Shown one piece after another: positions 25,875 through 34,891 of a stretch of 59,031 nucleotides of DNA. Below the pieces are notes generated by a model. It saw nothing but the letters and a program-made list of their open reading frames with translations, was not told where the DNA came from and made no database searches. Numbering within the stretch: position 1 is the stretch's first letter; each line of letters starts with the position of its first letter. Origin of the DNA: Mucilaginibacter oryzae (GTDB lineage Bacteria; Bacteroidota; Bacteroidia; Sphingobacteriales; Sphingobacteriaceae). The stretch is taken from assembly GCF_003148845.1 (NCBI RefSeq), contig NZ_QGHA01000018.1, positions 1 to 59,031 of the forward strand, given 5' to 3'. Made by a program: the position numbers and the translations under genes.

Positions 25875-26014
25875 GATTATAATTTATTTGGTTTTATAAA
25901 TATGTTTATGCCTTTTTACACACATAAATTTATCTTTTAAAAGTAAATAAGCAGGTATATTGTTTGCATTATTTTTTAGGGACATGCTTTTTTAGCTGGC
26001 TTTTATTTTTTGTT

Positions 26015-26022
26015 TATCTTTG
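26015..26022 (+). promoter_or_regulatory. -7 box (TATCTTTG) of mfd
   Basis: A perfect TAnnTTTG box ends 8 nt before TTG 26030. It lies within the upstream extension of the frame, arguing that translation begins at 26030. Confidence 0.5.
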
Positions 26023-26029
26023 CGCCGAT

Positions 26030-29000
26030 TTGAATATCCGCGATATATTAGACAGATACAAAGCTGATGACCGGATCAAAGCGTTGGCTACCGCGCTCAA
26101 CGCCTCAAAAAATCCAAGGGTTCAGCTCCGTGGTTTGGTAGGATCAAGCGATTCGGCCATGGCGGTAGCTTTGTACTTTTTGCAGCACAAGCACATGGTG
26201 TTTGTACTGCCCGACCGCGAGGAAGCAGGCTATTTCCAGGCCGACCTGGAAAACCTTACCGGTAAAGAAGCCTTGCTTTTCCCCTCATCTTACCGCAAAC
26301 CTTTTGAGTTTAGCCAGCCCGATAGCAGCAATGTACTTGCCCGTGCCGAGGTATTGAACGAGCTTAACCATAGCGCCGAATACGGACAGCTGATCGTTAC
26401 TTATCCCGAAGCCCTGGCCGAAAAGGTGATCGATCGGTCGGGCCTTGAAAAAAACACACTCGAAATTTCGGTTGATCATAAACTGAGCATCGATTTTATC
26501 AACGAATTTTTAATTGAGTACGATTTTGAGCGTGTTGATTTTGTGTACGAACCGGGGCAATTCTCCATCCGCGGCGGTATTGTGGATATCTTCTCGTTTT
26601 CGCACATGCTGCCCTACAGGGTTGAGTTTTTTGGCGATTATATCGAGTCGATCCGCACCTTCGAGATTGAAAGCCAGCTTTCGGCCGAGCGGGTTAAAAG
26701 CATTACCATTGTACCTAACGTGCAATCCAAGTTTTTAACCGAAAACAATATTTCCCTGTTAGAGTATGTGGAGCCCGGCACCCAGGTTTGGATAAAAGAT
26801 GTACAGTTTACGCTGGATATCATCCAAAGCGGCTACAAAAAGGCCGTTAACCTGTGGAAAGCCCTCCCTGCGGATGAAAAAGCCCAAAACCCGGATTGGA
26901 TAGACCCGAAGTTTGGGTTTACAGACGAGAAACTCATCGGCGATCAGCTGCATGATTTCCCGGTGGTGGAATTTGGGAAGCAGTTTTTTTATAACGATGC
27001 TACGGTGATCAATTTTGATATGCGCCCGCAGCCATCGTTCAATAAAGATTTTACGCTGCTGATCCACAACTTTAAAAATAACGAGGCCGATAAGATCGAG
27101 AATTTTATTTTGACCGATTCGGCCAAACAGGTGGAGCGTTTATATGCCATTTTAGATGACCTGGATAAAACCTTAAAATTCACCCCGATCAGCATTTCGG
27201 TGCGCGAAGGCTTTATTGACCAGGAACAAAAACTGGCCTGCTATACCGACCACCAGATTTTTGACCGCTACTATAAATACAAAACCCGCAAAGGCTACCA
27301 GCGTTCGCAGGCCATTACCCTGAAAGAACTGCGCGACCTTAAACCCGGCGATTTTGTAACCCATATTGACCATGGCATTGGCAAATATGCCGGCCTGGAG
27401 AAGGTTGATGTAAATGGCAAACAACAGGAAATGATCCGCCTCATTTACGCCGATAACGACCTGCTGTACGTAAACATCAACTCGCTTAACCGCATCTCCA
27501 AATTCAGCGGCAAAGAGGGTACCGTTCCTAAAATGAACAAGCTGGGTACCGATACCTGGGAGCGGCTCAAAAAAACCACAAAAAAAAAAGTTAAGGACAT
27601 AGCCCGCGACCTGATCAAGCTTTACGCTATGCGTAAGGCGCAGCACGGCAATGCCTTCTCGCCCGATAGTTACCTGCAAACCGAACTGGAAGCGTCATTT
27701 CTGTACGAGGACACCCCCGATCAGGAAAAAGCTACCGCCGATTTCAAAAAAGACATGGAATCGCCCCACCCGATGGACCGCCTTATTTGCGGCGACGTGG
27801 GGTTCGGCAAAACCGAGGTTGCCGTTCGCGCGGCATTTAAAGCCGTTGCCGATAGCAAGCAGGTAGCCATACTGGTGCCAACTACTATTTTAGCGGCCCA
27901 GCACTATAAAACTTTTACCGACAGGCTAAAGGGCTTCCCTGCCAATATTGATTACGTAAACCGCTTTAAATCCAGCAGGCAGATCAAGGAAACGCTGGAG
28001 AAGCTGAAAGAAGGTAAGGTTGATATCATTATCGGCACCCATCGTTTAGTGAGTAAAGATGTGAAGTTTAAAGATCTTGGGTTGATGATTATAGATGAGG
28101 AGCAAAAGTTCGGCGTATCAACCAAAGAGAAGCTGAAACAGATGCGCGCCAACGTAGATACGTTAACCCTCACGGCTACACCCATCCCCCGTACGCTGCA
28201 CTTCTCGTTAATGGGCGCGCGCGACCTTTCCATAATCTCAACACCGCCACCAAACCGCCAGCCAGTAGTTACCGAACTGCATGTGTTTAACGACAAACTG
28301 ATTAAGGAAGCGGTTGAGTTTGAAATTGACCGTGGCGGTCAGATTTTCTTTATCCATAACCGGGTGGCCGATTTGCCGCAATTAGGCGGCATGATCCGCA
28401 AGCTGGTACCCAAAGCCCGCATAGGCATAGCCCATGGGCAACTGGAAGGTGATGACCTGGAGGATGTGATGCTGAAGTTTGTGAACCACGAGTACGATGT
28501 GCTGGTGGCCACCACCATTATTGAGGCGGGTTTGGATATACCCAACGCCAATACCATCATTATAAACTACGCCCACATGTTTGGTCTGAGCGATTTGCAC
28601 CAGATGCGCGGCCGCGTAGGCCGGAGCAACAAAAAGGCGTATTGTTACCTGTTAAGTCCTCCTTTGTCAACCTTAACCAGCGAGGCCCGCAAGCGCCTTA
28701 GCGCAATTGAAGAGTTCAGCGATTTGGGCAGCGGCTTTAACGTGGCCATGCGCGATCTGGACATCCGCGGCAGCGGTAACCTGTTAGGCGCCGAACAAAG
28801 CGGCTTTATCGCCGAAATAGGCTTTGAGATGTATCACAAGATATTGGACGAGGCCATACAGGAACTTAAAGACGACGAGTTTAAAGATGTATTCCCCGAT
28901 GATAAACCGCGGCCATATATCTCGTTTACGCAAATTGATACCGACCTGGAGATCTTGATCCCTGATGAGTACGTAACCAATATTTCTGAACGATACAACC

Positions 29001-29377
29001 TATACACCGAACTTTCAAAACTGGAAAACGAGGTTGAACTGGAGGCTTTTCAACAAAAACTGCACGACAGGTTCGGGCCGGTGCCACCACAGGTTAACAG
29101 CTTGCTGAATACCATGCGCCTGCAATGGCTGGGTAAGGCTATTGGCTTTGAAAAGATCTCGCTTAAGAAAAATGTATTGCGGGGATATTTTATTACCAAC
29201 CAGCAATCGAGTTATTTCGAAACCGAAGCATTCCGAAATGTATTGAATTTTGTAAAGGAAAACCCGAGGCGTACCAACCTTAAAGAGGTAAAAAACACCT
29301 TACGATTGGGCATTGAAGGCGTTGATAGTGTTGATGAGGCTGTGAGGTTGTTAAGTGAGGTGGCCGGGATTGGGTAA
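26030..29377 (+). CDS. mfd: Transcription-repair coupling factor Mfd
   Basis: Mfd removes RNA polymerase stalled at DNA lesions and recruits UvrA. The ~1115-residue protein has a UvrB-like N-terminal module and a CarD-like RNA polymerase interaction domain (LKPGDFVTHIDHGIGKYAG, ~438). RecG-type translocase motors follow, with Walker A GDVGFGKTE (~587) and DEEQ (~688), then a C-terminal TRCF domain. The frame opens at 25964, but the first 22 residues are hydrophobic and overlap a -7 box. TTG at 26030 gives the family N-terminus (NIRDILDRYKADDR). Confidence 0.93.
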   Translation: MNIRDILDRYKADDRIKALATALNASKNPRVQLRGLVGSSDSAMAVALYFLQHKHMVFVLPDREEAGYFQADLENLTGKEALLFPSSYRKPFEFSQPDSSNVLARAEVLNELNHSAEYGQLIVTYPEALAEKVIDRSGLEKNTLEISVDHKLSIDFINEFLIEYDFERVDFVYEPGQFSIRGGIVDIFSFSHMLPYRVEFFGDYIESIRTFEIESQLSAERVKSITIVPNVQSKFLTENNISLLEYVEPGTQVWIKDVQFTLDIIQSGYKKAVNLWKALPADEKAQNPDWIDPKFGFTDEKLIGDQLHDFPVVEFGKQFFYNDATVINFDMRPQPSFNKDFTLLIHNFKNNEADKIENFILTDSAKQVERLYAILDDLDKTLKFTPISISVREGFIDQEQKLACYTDHQIFDRYYKYKTRKGYQRSQAITLKELRDLKPGDFVTHIDHGIGKYAGLEKVDVNGKQQEMIRLIYADNDLLYVNINSLNRISKFSGKEGTVPKMNKLGTDTWERLKKTTKKKVKDIARDLIKLYAMRKAQHGNAFSPDSYLQTELEASFLYEDTPDQEKATADFKKDMESPHPMDRLICGDVGFGKTEVAVRAAFKAVADSKQVAILVPTTILAAQHYKTFTDRLKGFPANIDYVNRFKSSRQIKETLEKLKEGKVDIIIGTHRLVSKDVKFKDLGLMIIDEEQKFGVSTKEKLKQMRANVDTLTLTATPIPRTLHFSLMGARDLSIISTPPPNRQPVVTELHVFNDKLIKEAVEFEIDRGGQIFFIHNRVADLPQLGGMIRKLVPKARIGIAHGQLEGDDLEDVMLKFVNHEYDVLVATTIIEAGLDIPNANTIIINYAHMFGLSDLHQMRGRVGRSNKKAYCYLLSPPLSTLTSEARKRLSAIEEFSDLGSGFNVAMRDLDIRGSGNLLGAEQSGFIAEIGFEMYHKILDEAIQELKDDEFKDVFPDDKPRPYISFTQIDTDLEILIPDEYVTNISERYNLYTELSKLENEVELEAFQQKLHDRFGPVPPQVNSLLNTMRLQWLGKAIGFEKISLKKNVLRGYFITNQQSSYFETEAFRNVLNFVKENPRRTNLKEVKNTLRLGIEGVDSVDEAVRLLSEVAGIG

Positions 29378-29386
29378 GTAGAGCTG

Positions 29387-29727
29387 GTTGGCGTGAGACA
29401 CGCCAACACAGTATAGAAAACTCACGCTCACCCCCCTCTACACCGGTTGCCGTGTCCTCACGGCAACATGCATGCTAAGCAAAGTGCTAATTCAAAAGTT
29501 AGGATGCTTAGTTGGCGTGGTGACACGCCAACGCGGGGATATAGAACAGAAAAACTCACATTTCCCCTCGTTGCCATGTCCCCAGGGCAACATGCATACT
29601 AAGCAACGAGCTAATCACAATTTAAAATGCTTAGTTGGAGTGAAGAAAAGAGTTGGTTGGCGTGAGACACGCCAACACGGTATAAAAAAATCATGCTCCA
29701 TCCTGGTTGCCGTGCCCTCACGGCAAC
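29387..29727. repeat. Three tandem pairs of REP hairpins beside RAYT
   Basis: Two palindrome types alternate. Type a (GTTGGCGTG...CACGCCAAC) is at 29387-29407, 29511-29532 and 29656-29676. Type b (GTTGCCGTG...CACGGCAAC; b2 is the more divergent copy) is at 29446-29467, 29570-29591 and 29706-29727. The a-b pairs repeat every ~124-145 nt and share flanks such as CATGCATRCTAAGC. They end 19 nt before the stop codon of the RAYT gene and fill the 368-nt gap after mfd. No gene is seen there. Confidence 0.9.
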
Positions 29728-29745
29728 ACGCAGAAGGCACAACAA

Positions 29746-30270
29746 TCAAACAGCGTCCATATAGTGCGTTAACCAATCAAACTTTTTATCCTCCTGTTCA
29801 TAAAACGAACATGATGAAAAATAGTAATCATTAGGATCGTTAACTAAATTCCAATGGGCTTGCAATGGATTGAGGTGTATATAATCCAGTTTTTGCTCCA
29901 GCATTTTACGATCAACCACCTTCTTAGCCAGGGCGTTTGGTTGCCAAAACAGGTGATTCCTATTCACCAAATCTGATTTAAACAGATCCAGGAAACCTTG
30001 ATCATTCTTTTTCAATTCGCTCAAAAACCTGTGCCCCGTAAACTTCATAAAACTGGTAAACGGCTTTTCTTTTCCATTCATTTCGGATCCAGACCAAATC
30101 ACATGAATATGGTTAGGCATGATCACAAAGCCATAAACTGCAATCTTTTTCTGTTGAACGAGCCACACAAGGCTATCTAAAACAATTTGCTTAAACTCGT
30201 CTTTTTCAAGCAACCGGATCCAGTTGTTAATAGTTGCGGTATAGAAATAAACCTCATTTAATTCCATCAA
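29746..30270 (-). CDS. REP-associated tyrosine transposase (RAYT, Y1 family)
   Basis: The 174-residue HUH single-strand nuclease has the metal-binding HIH in VIMPNHIHVIW and a candidate catalytic tyrosine in KLDYIHLNPLQAHW. RAYTs cut and join REP hairpins and are thought to spread them through the genome. The three hairpin pairs immediately downstream are its likely substrates. The length fits the family, and the gene looks intact. From 30271 to 30389 I see nothing further. Confidence 0.9.
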   Translation of the reverse strand: MMELNEVYFYTATINNWIRLLEKDEFKQIVLDSLVWLVQQKKIAVYGFVIMPNHIHVIWSGSEMNGKEKPFTSFMKFTGHRFLSELKKNDQGFLDLFKSDLVNRNHLFWQPNALAKKVVDRKMLEQKLDYIHLNPLQAHWNLVNDPNDYYFSSCSFYEQEDKKFDWLTHYMDAV

Positions 30271-30389
30271 TTAAAAATAACCAGAAAACAATGGCGTGGG
30301 TACAAATTTATTATCCGCTTACTAAAAAGAACAAACAAGCAGGGTTATTATCCCTTTAGTTTTGCATCGACTATTTTTAAAACAAAAAA

Positions 30390-30413
30390 AGCTGCCGGTT
30401 TTCACCAACAGCT
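30390..30413 (-). terminator. Terminator of lipoprotein gene 30437
   Basis: On the minus strand AGCTGTTGGT pairs with ACCGGCAGCT (two G-U pairs) around GAAA, followed by TTTTTTTG. Confidence 0.8.
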
Positions 30414-30436
30414 CCTCAAAATATTTTGTTTTTCAA

Positions 30437-30937
30437 TTAATAAACCGAAATGCTGTAAGGGATAGTTTGCCCCATTTCCAGGTAAAGTACCGGCGCTACG
30501 GTTTTATCAGCGGCATCAATTTTGCCATCACCGTTAACATCCTTAAACTTTACCGAACCAATAGTAGCTACCGGATTTTGCACCGGGCTTGCATCTATTT
30601 CGGCCTGGGTTTTGAAAATGCCTACAGGTAAAAGCCCGTTATAAAAGCTTTTTTGGGTACCATTAACCGCGGTAACATAATAGCCGCCTATGTAATCAAC
30701 AGAAGCGTTTATTTTTCCGGAAGCATCGGCTGTAAGCGTATAAGCAGGCGCTGCACCATTGTTTACTTTATCAGGATCATCGTATAAATAAACGGTGGCA
30801 CCTGCCGAAGCAGTACCGGTTAAGCCATTAGTTACCGTGATATTAACTGTAGATACGGTGGGTCCTTCCTTATCGCATGATGAAAACAAAAAAGACGCTG
30901 CAATGCAGCCCGACATAAGTAAAGATGTGTATTTCAT
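30437..30937 (-). CDS. Lipoprotein with EF-hand-like motif
   Basis: The 166-residue protein begins with a lipoprotein signal peptide (SFLFSSC, lipidated C21). An Ig-like/carboxypeptidase-regulatory beta domain follows (~35-110). Near the C-terminus is a dockerin-like calcium loop, DVNGDGKIDAAD. It is probably anchored in the outer or inner membrane and faces out. No partner is evident; it is transcribed alone with its own terminator. Confidence 0.8.
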   Translation of the reverse strand: MKYTSLLMSGCIAASFLFSSCDKEGPTVSTVNITVTNGLTGTASAGATVYLYDDPDKVNNGAAPAYTLTADASGKINASVDYIGGYYVTAVNGTQKSFYNGLLPVGIFKTQAEIDASPVQNPVATIGSVKFKDVNGDGKIDAADKTVAPVLYLEMGQTIPYSISVY

Positions 30938-31052
30938 AAAACCTAAAACGGGCCAACCGGCCCATTGTTTTAAATTTGCAGTTAAAAAACTTCCGTCCGC
31001 AAGCTCGTAACATGCAAAATCAGCTGTAAATCAACAGATAGCGAATGTTAAC

Positions 31053-31592
31053 TTAATTCACCTTTTTGTAAATATCGGGCAGGTTCCGGCCCATTTCTTT
31101 ATAATCGAGGCCATATCCTACTACAAAGTCGTTGTCAATTTCAAAGCCTACGTATTTAAGTTCATCAATCTTTTTTTGCAGGGCGGCGGGTTTAAGCAGT
31201 AATGAACAAAGCCTTAGCGAAGCGGGCTCCCTCAGTTTCAGCTTTTCAATAAGATAATGCGCCGTATTGCCGGTATCAACAATATCTTCAATAATTAATA
31301 CATCACGGCCTTTAATATCAACCGTAAGGTCAATATCCTCGCGGATTTTAAGGGTACTGGTGGTACCGCCGTAGTATGAAGCTAATTTGGTAAAGTTAAT
31401 TTCGCAGGGTATGTTAACCTGTTTAATCAGGTCGGCAATAAAAAGGAAGCTGCCGTTAAGCACACCAACTATTACCGGAACCGTATGTTTAAAATCCTGG
31501 CTTATTTGCGCCCCGATAACTTTTACCCGCTCTTCTATCTGACTGGCAGTTATAAGGGTCTCAAACTCGAGGTCATCAATCTGTTTTTTCAT
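31053..31592 (-). CDS. hpt: Hypoxanthine phosphoribosyltransferase
   Basis: This purine-salvage enzyme converts hypoxanthine (and usually guanine) plus PRPP to IMP or GMP. The ~179-residue protein carries the PRPP-binding loop VLIIEDIVDTGNT, an early VGVLNGSFLFIADL segment and a C-terminal FVVGYGLDYKEMGRNLPDIY. A TTG two codons upstream is possible; ATG 31592 (MKKQIDDLEF) is preferred. Confidence 0.93.
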   Translation of the reverse strand: MKKQIDDLEFETLITASQIEERVKVIGAQISQDFKHTVPVIVGVLNGSFLFIADLIKQVNIPCEINFTKLASYYGGTTSTLKIREDIDLTVDIKGRDVLIIEDIVDTGNTAHYLIEKLKLREPASLRLCSLLLKPAALQKKIDELKYVGFEIDNDFVVGYGLDYKEMGRNLPDIYKKVN

Positions 31593-31723
31593 TTTCAAAG
31601 GGTCAGTTTAATTAAACCCTTATCCTGCCAAGCAATTTATAAACGCAGCAAAATTGGGTTTAAGCGACTAAAATACTATAAATCACTTACAATAACATGA
31701 AAAATAATTGTAACAGATAAGCT

Positions 31724-31731
31724 TATCTTTG
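31724..31731 (+). promoter_or_regulatory. -7 box (TATCTTTG) of the M16 peptidase gene
   Basis: A perfect TAnnTTTG box ends 8 nt before ATG 31739, implying a very short or absent leader. Confidence 0.5.
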
Positions 31732-31738
31732 CAGCCTG

Positions 31739-32971
31739 ATGACAGACTATCAACTTTTTACCTTGCCTAACGGCATCCGTATACTTCATAAATATTGGCC
31801 TTCGGCAATTACCCACTGTTGTTTTATTGTAAACGCAGGCTCGCGCGATGAACTGCCGGGGCAAGAGGGGCTGGCGCATTTTATTGAACACCTGCTGTTT
31901 AAAGAAACCGAACGCCGCAACACCAACCAGATTCTGAACCGCCTGGAGTTGGTTGGCGCCGACCTTAACGCCTACACAACTAAAGAATATACCTGCATTC
32001 ATGCCTCGCTGCTTAACCAGCACCTTGAACGCACCATGGATTTGTTTGAGGATATTTTATTTCATTCTACATTCCCGGAAGATGAGCAGGAAAAAGAGCG
32101 CGGGGTGATCCTGGATGAGATTGCTTCCTACCTCGATCAGCCCGAAGAGGCGATACAGGATGATTTTGAAGAACTGTTGTTTAAGGATCATCCCATAGGC
32201 CAAAACATATTGGGCACGCCCGAAAGCGTTGGCAAGCTTAACAGCAAAAACATCAGCGAGTTTATAGCCGCCAATTATAATACGGGCGAGATGATTTTCG
32301 CGGTACATGGCAATTACGACTTTAAAAAACTGGTGGCCCTGTCTGAGAAATATTTCGGCCCTATTGCTGCCAGTTACCCGCAAAAAAACAGGCAGGCGCC
32401 GGGCATTACCCCTCCCGGCATTCACATTGTTAATAAACCTATTTCGCAAACGCATTGCATTATCGGTGCGCAGGCTTACGCTTCGGCACACCAGGATAAA
32501 TGGGGGTTGTTATTGCTTAACAACCTGCTTGGCGGCGTGGGTATGAGCAGTCGCCTTAACCTCGAGATCAGGGAGAAGCACGGTATCGCTTATACTGTCG
32601 AGTCGAACTATACACCGCTAACCGATACCGGCATTTTTTCTATTTATTTTGGAACAGATACCGAAAAAGCGGCGAAAGCATCAAAACTGGTACACAAGGA
32701 ACTAAAAAGGCTTCGCGACCAGCAACTGGGCACGCTACAGCTGCACCAGGCCAGGCAAAAATTTATAGGCCAGATTGCGCTGGCCGAAGAGAACCGCATG
32801 AGCGTAATTATTGCCATGGCCAAAAGTATGATTGATTTTAACCGGATTGATACCCTGGACGAAATTTTTGAAAAGATAAACGCGGTAACCGCCCAACAAT
32901 TGTTAACCATAAGTAATGAAATTTTTGATCCGGCCCGCCTGGTTACTTTGATGTTTGAGCCTAAGCAATAA
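31739..32971 (+). CDS. M16 family zinc peptidase (processing-peptidase-like)
   Basis: The 410-residue protein has the inverted zinc motif HFIEH (H47, E50, H51) and a downstream glutamate region within ERGVILDEIASY. A second, inactive-type half carries the R/Y pair region (SSRLNLEIREKHGIAYTVES). There is no signal peptide, so it is probably cytoplasmic. def follows after 17 nt with its own -7 box. Confidence 0.9.
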   Translation: MTDYQLFTLPNGIRILHKYWPSAITHCCFIVNAGSRDELPGQEGLAHFIEHLLFKETERRNTNQILNRLELVGADLNAYTTKEYTCIHASLLNQHLERTMDLFEDILFHSTFPEDEQEKERGVILDEIASYLDQPEEAIQDDFEELLFKDHPIGQNILGTPESVGKLNSKNISEFIAANYNTGEMIFAVHGNYDFKKLVALSEKYFGPIAASYPQKNRQAPGITPPGIHIVNKPISQTHCIIGAQAYASAHQDKWGLLLLNNLLGGVGMSSRLNLEIREKHGIAYTVESNYTPLTDTGIFSIYFGTDTEKAAKASKLVHKELKRLRDQQLGTLQLHQARQKFIGQIALAEENRMSVIIAMAKSMIDFNRIDTLDEIFEKINAVTAQQLLTISNEIFDPARLVTLMFEPKQ

Positions 32972-32976
32972 TCCTT

Positions 32977-32984
32977 TATTTTTG
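32977..32984 (+). promoter_or_regulatory. -7 box (TATTTTTG) of def
   Basis: A perfect TAnnTTTG box overlies the gap after the M16 gene and ends 5 nt before ATG 32989. Confidence 0.45.
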
Positions 32985-32988
32985 TACG

Positions 32989-33561
32989 ATGAAATACCCT
33001 ATCATAGCCTACGGCGACCCGGTTTTAAGAAAAAAGGCGACAGCCATTGAGCCCGACGAGTATCCGCATATTAAAGAACTGGTTGAGAACATGTTCGAAA
33101 CCATGTATGCCGCTCGTGGTGTGGGTTTAGCCGCGCCGCAGGTGGGCATGTCTATGCGTCTTTTTGTAATTGATGCCACCCCTTTTGACGATGAAGAGCC
33201 CGAATTGAAAGACTTTAAAAAAGCTTTTATCAACGCTACTATACTGGAAGAAAGCGGTGAAGAATGGGGTTTTAATGAGGGCTGCCTGAGTATCCCCGAT
33301 ATCCGGGAAGACGTATACCGCAAGCCGGTTGTCCGCATGTCATACTATGATGAAAACTGGAAACATCATGAAGAAACATTTAAAGGTATGGCGGCACGCG
33401 TTATCCAGCACGAGTATGATCATATTGAAGGTAAACTGTTTACAGATAAGCTAAGCCCTTTACGTAAACGCCTGATAGAAAAGAAACTTAATGATATCTC
33501 CAAAGGGATGGTTGACGTTGAATACCGGATGAAATTTCCGAATGTTAAAAAAGGAAGATAG
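32989..33561 (+). CDS. def: Peptide deformylase
   Basis: This enzyme removes the N-formyl group from nascent proteins. The 190-residue protein has all three metal-site motifs: GVGLAAPQVG (residues 44-53), EGCLSIP (~95-101, Cys ligand) and QHEYDH (~140-145, two His ligands and the catalytic Glu). A strong terminator follows. Confidence 0.96.
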   Translation: MKYPIIAYGDPVLRKKATAIEPDEYPHIKELVENMFETMYAARGVGLAAPQVGMSMRLFVIDATPFDDEEPELKDFKKAFINATILEESGEEWGFNEGCLSIPDIREDVYRKPVVRMSYYDENWKHHEETFKGMAARVIQHEYDHIEGKLFTDKLSPLRKRLIEKKLNDISKGMVDVEYRMKFPNVKKGR

Positions 33562-33576
33562 TTGGTTGTAACCCTG

Positions 33577-33621
33577 AAAAACAGAACGCCTCTCGTAAAA
33601 AAACAAGAGGCGTTCTGTTTT
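33577..33621. terminator. Terminator after def
   Basis: AGAACGCCTCT pairs with AGAGGCGTTCT, flanked by A and T tracts, so it can act in both directions. Confidence 0.88.
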
Positions 33622-33697
33622 AACAAATACCAGCTAATCTTTAAACTGCAATTACTCATCTCATTTTCCGATTAAACCAGGCAATATAATTTCCGTA

Positions 33698-33729
33698 TTT
33701 GAAATGGCATTTTTATTGCGTTATATTTA
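33698..33729 (+). promoter_or_regulatory. Possible promoter of gene 33757
   Basis: TTTG at 33698-33701 and TATATTTA at 33722-33729 are 20 nt apart, close to the Bacteroidota consensus. Confidence 0.4.
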
Positions 33730-33756
33730 CACAACCAATCAGTAAAAAATAAACCT

Positions 33757-34641
33757 ATGACTACCAGACGCTCATTTTTAAAAACATCGGCGCTACTTTC
33801 GGCAGGTTTGCTGGCAGCACCCCGGCTATACGCCTATGACAAGAAATACATAGGGCTGCAATTATATACCGTTCGCGATGCCATGGCTGCCGATCCGGTA
33901 GCAGCTTTAGCCAAAGTGGCACAAACAGGTTTCACCTCTGTTGAGGGGGCAACCTATACCGGCACCGAGTTGTTTTATGGCATGAGCGCGAGGGATTTTT
34001 CGAACGTTTTAAAGCAAAACGGCCTGATTATGCCAAGTGCCCACTACCGTTTGGGCGAAGAACTGGTTAATGGCGAACAGCAGAAAGGCACCATACTTAA
34101 CGACTGGAAAAAAGCCGTTGATGATGCGGCCGAGGCGGGGGTACAATACATGGTATGCGCTTACCTGTCGCAGGCCGAACGCGGCAATATCGATCATTAT
34201 AAAAACGTGGCTAACATGCTTGATATAGCCGGCGAAACCTGTAAGGAAGCGGGCATCCAGCTATGCTATCACAACCACGATTTTGAATTTATACAGGAAA
34301 ACGGTCAGTACCCATACGAGATCTTACTGGATAATACTGATAAAAACCTGGTAAAAATGGAAATGGACATATACTGGGTTACCAAAGCCAACCAGGACCC
34401 GATAGCGCTTTTTGATAAACACCCGGGCCGTTTCCCGCTGTGGCATGTTAAAGACATGGACAAAACCCCTGCAAAAAAATTTACAGAGGTAGGCAACGGC
34501 GTTATTGATTTTAAAAAGATTTTTGCACAGGCTAAAAAATCGGGCCTTAAGTACTTTTTTGTTGAGCAGGATATTTGCCCCGGCGATCCGTTTGCCAGCA
34601 TCAGCCAAAGCATCAGCTATATTAAAAAGAACCTGGTGTAA
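33757..34641 (+). CDS. Exported sugar phosphate isomerase/epimerase-like protein
   Basis: The 294-residue TIM-barrel protein belongs to the xylose-isomerase-like (AP endonuclease 2) superfamily. The N-terminus carries a twin-arginine-type signal (TTRRSFLKTSALLSAG, cut near LYA). Metal-site residues are visible in CYHNHDFEF, KMEMDIYWV and LWHVKDMD. Exported relatives act on sugars or cyclitols outside the cytoplasm; the substrate here is unknown. Confidence 0.85.
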   Translation: MTTRRSFLKTSALLSAGLLAAPRLYAYDKKYIGLQLYTVRDAMAADPVAALAKVAQTGFTSVEGATYTGTELFYGMSARDFSNVLKQNGLIMPSAHYRLGEELVNGEQQKGTILNDWKKAVDDAAEAGVQYMVCAYLSQAERGNIDHYKNVANMLDIAGETCKEAGIQLCYHNHDFEFIQENGQYPYEILLDNTDKNLVKMEMDIYWVTKANQDPIALFDKHPGRFPLWHVKDMDKTPAKKFTEVGNGVIDFKKIFAQAKKSGLKYFFVEQDICPGDPFASISQSISYIKKNLV

Positions 34642-34657
34642 AATTGTGTTTACAAAA

Positions 34658-34701
34658 GCAAAAAAGGCCTGCTATTAAAACAATATGCAGGCCTTTTTTG
34701 C
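34658..34701. terminator. Terminator after gene 33757
   Basis: GCAAAAAAGGCCTGC pairs perfectly with GCAGGCCTTTTTTGC, a 15-bp stem with A/T tracts on both sides. Confidence 0.88.
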
Positions 34702-34732
34702 TTTATAGACTATATCAATGGCACAAGGAAAG

Positions 34733-34882
34733 ATGAACATTACTTTAATCAAATATCTGATCATCATTTTACTGGCTTCTTTCCTGTTTGCCTGCGCGGC
34801 GGAAGCAGAACCTCGCGGCAGCCATCAACTATATTCGTCTGCAACACAGCATTCAACTTTCACAGGTCAAGCTAAACCATAA
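34733..34882 (+). CDS. Small predicted lipoprotein
   Basis: A 49-residue open frame begins MNITLIKYLIIILLASFLFAC, where LFAC is a lipobox, and continues for ~30 polar residues (AEAEPRGSHQL ... TGQAKP). AAGGAAAG lies immediately upstream of the ATG. An in-frame ATG at 34718 is a less likely start. It falls between a terminator and the convergent end of the molybdopterin gene. No family is recognised, and expression is unproven. Confidence 0.5.
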   Translation: MNITLIKYLIIILLASFLFACAAEAEPRGSHQLYSSATQHSTFTGQAKP

Positions 34883-34891
34883 CGTAAATTT

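Noticed and set aside
25964..26029. N-terminal 22-residue extension of Mfd from ATG 25964
   Set aside because: It overlaps a perfect -7 box, is hydrophobic and is absent from the family N-terminus.
29387..29727. Possible CRISPR array
   Set aside because: Repeats are palindromes of two types, only three each, with long irregular spacing and no cas genes nearby.
29472..29834. 120-codon frame across the REP hairpins
   Set aside because: It is made of repeat sequence, has no protein-like pattern and overlaps the RAYT gene on the other strand.
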